From contig CANGXE010000001.1 of assembly GCA_947457525.1 (NCBI GenBank), forward strand, positions 1-35,752: 35,752 nucleotides of DNA, given 5' to 3'. The position numbers were made by a program, and so were the translations under genes. Below the pieces are notes generated by a model. It was not told the DNA's origin. It saw only the letters and a program-made list of their open reading frames with translations, and searched no databases. Position 1 is the first letter of the stretch, and every line of letters begins with the position of its first letter. The stretch is from Bacteroidota bacterium. Its GTDB lineage: Bacteria > Bacteroidota > Bacteroidia > Chitinophagales > LD1. Shown here in pieces: positions 33,350 to 35,752 of this stretch.

Positions 33350-34816
33350 TTAAAGACCAATTTTATATCGAGTAGCCAGCCAGTTACGATACTTTAAAAT
33401 TTCCCCGTCTTCTACCTCTTGTTTCACCTCAGTTCTCACAAACTTTTCAATTTTTTTATTAATGTAGTTTAAATCACTCTCACTAGATGCTGAACTAATT
33501 TCAGCTATGATATCCAACAATTGCTTTTCCCGTTTGTAATCAGACAAACTCAACAAAGTAGCATAATCTTTTCTTACCTGCTCAATACGCTTTTTGACAT
33601 ACGAATAATCACTGGCTTCCAATTGCATAATGCATTCGGCTACTGCTATTTTTAACTTAAATGAACTATCTGTTTTTTTGTAGTGGTCATTGACATACAA
33701 ACGCACAATGTTTCTAACCGCTTCGTTGTAATTCTTCTTAAAGAACTGCAAACTGGCTTTATTGAGCAATACAAAGAAATCGAAATAAGCATTTTTCTTT
33801 CCTTTGATTTCGCGCTCCATTTCATCAAGTGCTTTTAATCCTCGAACAATGTCAATTTGAGCATAATTTATCACCAAAGCGTTGTAGTAGAAAAACAAAT
33901 ACTTTTCATATAAGAGTTGTCCATAGGCCTCCATTTCCTCTCCCAAAGTTTCCGCATAGTCTAAACTTTCTGTGTGTTTCTTGTTCTTAAACAGCGCATT
34001 CACCAAGTAAACCAACATCTGCAGCTTTGTGTCGTGGTTAGATTTATCAAACCACTTCTCGTGCTCAAATTTAGAATAAGTGGTCACCATGAATCGTTCA
34101 AGTTCCTCAAAGTCGTGGCGCTGAATAAGCACTTGGCTTACTAGGCGATAAATTTTCGTTTGGAAAGCTTTGCTTTTCTTAATGGTTTCATCTTTTGCAA
34201 AATCGCGAATAGTGTTGTTTAACAAGCGTGTCAAGTTACTATCTCGACTACCGAAATTCTGCGTGGCCTTCAAGCGATAAGCCATAGCCGCCAACACCTG
34301 ATCTGTTTCGCGCATTTTATTCAACAAAATTGCGTTGGCCTTTTGCTTGCTGATGTAGATTTCGGGGTCTATCTCCGACAACTCGCCCGATAGTTTTATA
34401 AGTACTGAATAAACAATATCAAGCAATTCGTAATGTTCAACAGCTAAGCCCTTTTTCTCTGCTTTTAGTAGATAGTAATGTGCTACTTTTGGCTGACTGC
34501 GTTGCGTAAAAATCTGCTGTAATGACAAGTACCAGTAAATATTATTCGCATCGCTTTTTCCCGTGTAGGTCATCGCCAAATAATTCCCCAAATCTTCTAG
34601 CAAACGATGCTTTAATTTATAAAATGAGTTCTTGTCGTTGCCTTCATAAAGTTTACCAAAAATGTAGTCTTCGTTATAATTATTGGCCTTACGAATGTAG
34701 TCTAACAGCAAAATATCTTTTCGCTGTTCTGAAGAATTGGTGCTATTTAGCCATAGCTTAAACCCTCTTACTTCTTCTTTGGTAAGATTAGCTACTACTG
34801 TTTGCAATACATCCAT
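33350..34816 (-). CDS. Uncharacterised all-helical cytosolic protein
   Basis: 488 residues without signal peptide or membrane segment. It is predicted to be almost entirely alpha-helical, with TPR-like helix pairs (KVAHYYLLKAEKKGLA, DTKLQMLVYLVNALFKNKKH, ALVINYAQIDIVRGLKALDE, FFVLLNKASLQFFKKNYNEA) and many charged residues. No catalytic motif is seen. It resembles the TPR-fold hypothetical proteins common in Bacteroidota, some next to regulators, but I cannot name it; a protein-interaction or regulatory scaffold is the most that can be inferred. A good promoter lies just upstream; the next gene is divergent. Confidence 0.82.
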   Translation of the reverse strand: MDVLQTVVANLTKEEVRGFKLWLNSTNSSEQRKDILLLDYIRKANNYNEDYIFGKLYEGNDKNSFYKLKHRLLEDLGNYLAMTYTGKSDANNIYWYLSLQQIFTQRSQPKVAHYYLLKAEKKGLAVEHYELLDIVYSVLIKLSGELSEIDPEIYISKQKANAILLNKMRETDQVLAAMAYRLKATQNFGSRDSNLTRLLNNTIRDFAKDETIKKSKAFQTKIYRLVSQVLIQRHDFEELERFMVTTYSKFEHEKWFDKSNHDTKLQMLVYLVNALFKNKKHTESLDYAETLGEEMEAYGQLLYEKYLFFYYNALVINYAQIDIVRGLKALDEMEREIKGKKNAYFDFFVLLNKASLQFFKKNYNEAVRNIVRLYVNDHYKKTDSSFKLKIAVAECIMQLEASDYSYVKKRIEQVRKDYATLLSLSDYKREKQLLDIIAEISSASSESDLNYINKKIEKFVRTEVKQEVEDGEILKYRNWLATRYKIGL

Positions 34817-34840
34817 AGTCTAATTTGAATAGGTAAGAAA

Positions 34841-34868
34841 CAAAGATAATAAAACTTGTGGATTGCAA
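34841..34868 (-). promoter_or_regulatory. Promoter of the helical protein gene
   Basis: On the minus strand TTG (34868-34866) is followed after 17 bases by TATCTTTG (34848-34841), an exact TAnnTTTG. Transcription would start about 20 bases before the ATG at 34816. This is the best promoter match in the window. Confidence 0.6.
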
Positions 34869-34899
34869 CGAAGTACTTACATTAGCTATCGTATAGAAT

Positions 34900-35580
34900 A
34901 TGAAAACAGCCAAACTACTCCTCGCCTTATTTACATTTGCCGTAAGCTTTTGCTTATCTACTGAAGTAAAAGCACAAAACGGCTTGTCTTTATCGCTTCA
35001 AAACTACACTGTGCAACCGAGTAATGGCATAGTTAGCTTCGGATACACAATAACTATCAGTGCAACGCTCACTAATAATGATAGTTCAAGTTTTACAGGC
35101 TTTGTTGACTTTGGCTTGAGAAACAGTTTACTGGAACTTAGCAACAATAGTATTTTTAGCAAACCATTTTATAGTGGAGACTCTATACAACTTAATGGAG
35201 GCGAATCCGTGCCCACTCTGTTTAGCTTACAAATTGATACACCTTACTTTATTGCCGGGCCGGATGTGGTGGTGGTTTGGCCTATTTCCAATGTTAACTT
35301 CAACGACTCGGTGCTTATCAATCTACTCATCGAAGACCCAACAAGCATAGAAGAACAACTTATCCATAAAAATGATATCCAAGTATTTGGCGATTACATT
35401 TTATTGCCCGAAAACAACTTTAAGCAGGTAAGAATTTACAATTATTCCGGCAGCTTACTTTGGGAGCAAAACTTCGCTGCATCACTGCATATTCCGATTG
35501 ATTTTCTACCACAAGGTTTCTATTTGCTCGAAGCCGTTTCCGCCACCAAACAGCGGATAGTCAAGAAATTTGTCCGTTGA
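34900..35580 (+). CDS. Small exported protein with T9SS-like C-terminal domain
   Basis: 226 residues: signal peptide (about 1-25, ending EVKAQ), a beta-rich domain (about 27-145; SLSLQNYTVQPSNGIVSFGY, DFGLRNSLLELSNN) that looks Ig-like, and a C-terminal region (about 155-226) ending QVRIYNYSGSLLWEQN, LPQGFYLLEA and KQRIVKKFVR. The ending has the strand-turn-basic pattern of a type A sorting domain, but the usual PNP motif at its start is missing, so it is either a divergent or a degraded sorting domain. No function can be assigned. It is divergent from the helical protein gene. Confidence 0.82.
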   Translation: MKTAKLLLALFTFAVSFCLSTEVKAQNGLSLSLQNYTVQPSNGIVSFGYTITISATLTNNDSSSFTGFVDFGLRNSLLELSNNSIFSKPFYSGDSIQLNGGESVPTLFSLQIDTPYFIAGPDVVVVWPISNVNFNDSVLINLLIEDPTSIEEQLIHKNDIQVFGDYILLPENNFKQVRIYNYSGSLLWEQNFAASLHIPIDFLPQGFYLLEAVSATKQRIVKKFVR

Positions 35581-35590
35581 AAAATAAAAC

Positions 35591-35619
35591 TTGACAACAG
35601 TTAAATCTCTCCGTACATT
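35591..35619 (+). promoter_or_regulatory. Candidate promoter of the DUF898-like gene
   Basis: TTGACA (35591-35596) and TACATT (35614-35619) lie 17 bases apart, 23 bp before the ATG at 35643. This reads more like a general sigma-70 promoter than the Bacteroidota TAnnTTTG form. Confidence 0.3.
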
Positions 35620-35642
35620 CACATTACACTAAAACGGAAAAC

Positions 35643-35752
35643 ATGGAAATCATTACTCAACGCTTAAAATTTTATGGCGAGGGCAGCAAAATGCTGGGCA
35701 TTGTCGTAGTCAACCTAGTGGTTACTATTCTCACACTTGGGCTTTACTACCC
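35643..35752 (+). CDS. DUF898/YjgN-like membrane protein (3' end outside window)
   Basis: The first 36 residues of a gene that leaves the window on the right. LKFYGEGSKMLGIVVVNLVV then TILTLGLYYP matches the start of the DUF898 (YjgN) family, which opens with a short F-x-G-x-G segment and a membrane helix ending TLGIYYFW. Such proteins are polytopic inner-membrane proteins of unknown function. The frame is open to the end. Only the N-terminus is visible, so the call rests on a short match. Confidence 0.7.
   Translation, partial: MEIITQRLKFYGEGSKMLGIVVVNLVVTILTLGLYY

Noticed and set aside
1..35752. tRNA, rRNA, CRISPR array, insertion sequence, prophage or riboswitch
   Set aside because: No gap between genes is long enough for most of these and none shows the needed structure: no clover-leaf, no regular spaced repeats, no transposase or integrase frame, and no recognisable riboswitch core.

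Overview
The window comes from a chromosome of the phylum Bacteroidota, probably a free-living Flavobacteriales-, Chitinophagales- or Saprospirales-like lineage; the sequence does not fix the genus. The evidence is type IX secretion (T9SS) C-terminal sorting domains on two or three proteins, an Omp28-type lipoprotein paired with a Bacteroidota-style beta-barrel, many small lipoproteins, promoter boxes of the TTG / TAnnTTTG type, and A-rich leaders with no obvious Shine-Dalgarno sequence. It is densely packed, mostly housekeeping DNA. I see no phage, insertion sequence, CRISPR array, rRNA or tRNA, and no gene-free stretch longer than about 150 bp.

Layout. 1-3312: the 3' part of thrS with a terminator, then convergent pbpC (penicillin-binding protein 1C, TTG start). 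3452-6695: lpdA with a small lipoprotein, a second lipoprotein and a GNAT enzyme on the other strand, and a small exported protein. 6802-8190: NADP-type isocitrate dehydrogenase with its own terminator. 8276-13860: a minus-strand run read as beta-barrel, Omp28-like lipoprotein, pheT, GNAT. 13983-14504: a TlpA-like thioredoxin behind a sigma-54-like promoter. 14514-19793: minus-strand genes for a TPR protein, 3-hydroxyacyl-CoA dehydrogenase, polyprenol-phosphate glycosyltransferase, a DEDDh exonuclease and mpl. 19864-22234: a 43-residue lipoprotein, the bacilliredoxin ytxJ, glutamate dehydrogenase and a Kazal-like mini-lipoprotein. 22236-26361: AsmA-like protein and sensor histidine kinase (minus). 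26451-29242: a secreted lysyl-endopeptidase-like protease and a lipoprotein. 29239-33251: a DUF1295 membrane protein and a 1007-residue surface protein. 33350-35752: an uncharacterised helical protein, a small T9SS-like protein and the start of a DUF898-like membrane protein.

How the genes fit together. Central carbon and nitrogen metabolism (lpdA, icd, gdhA, acyl-CoA dehydrogenase), aminoacyl-tRNA synthesis (thrS, pheT), cell-wall synthesis and recycling (pbpC, mpl) and envelope functions are interspersed. Two thiol-redox themes stand out: an exported one (Omp28-like CxxC lipoprotein and TlpA-like thioredoxin, transcribed divergently with a beta-barrel between them) and a cytosolic one (YtxJ, implying bacillithiol). 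The 26-35 kb part is accessory surface and secretion biology. I found no clear, wholly new multi-gene system. The best leads are the sigma-54-like site, the duplicated sensor module in the orphan kinase, the protease-lipoprotein pair, the Kazal-like mini-lipoprotein and the animal-like glutamate dehydrogenase.
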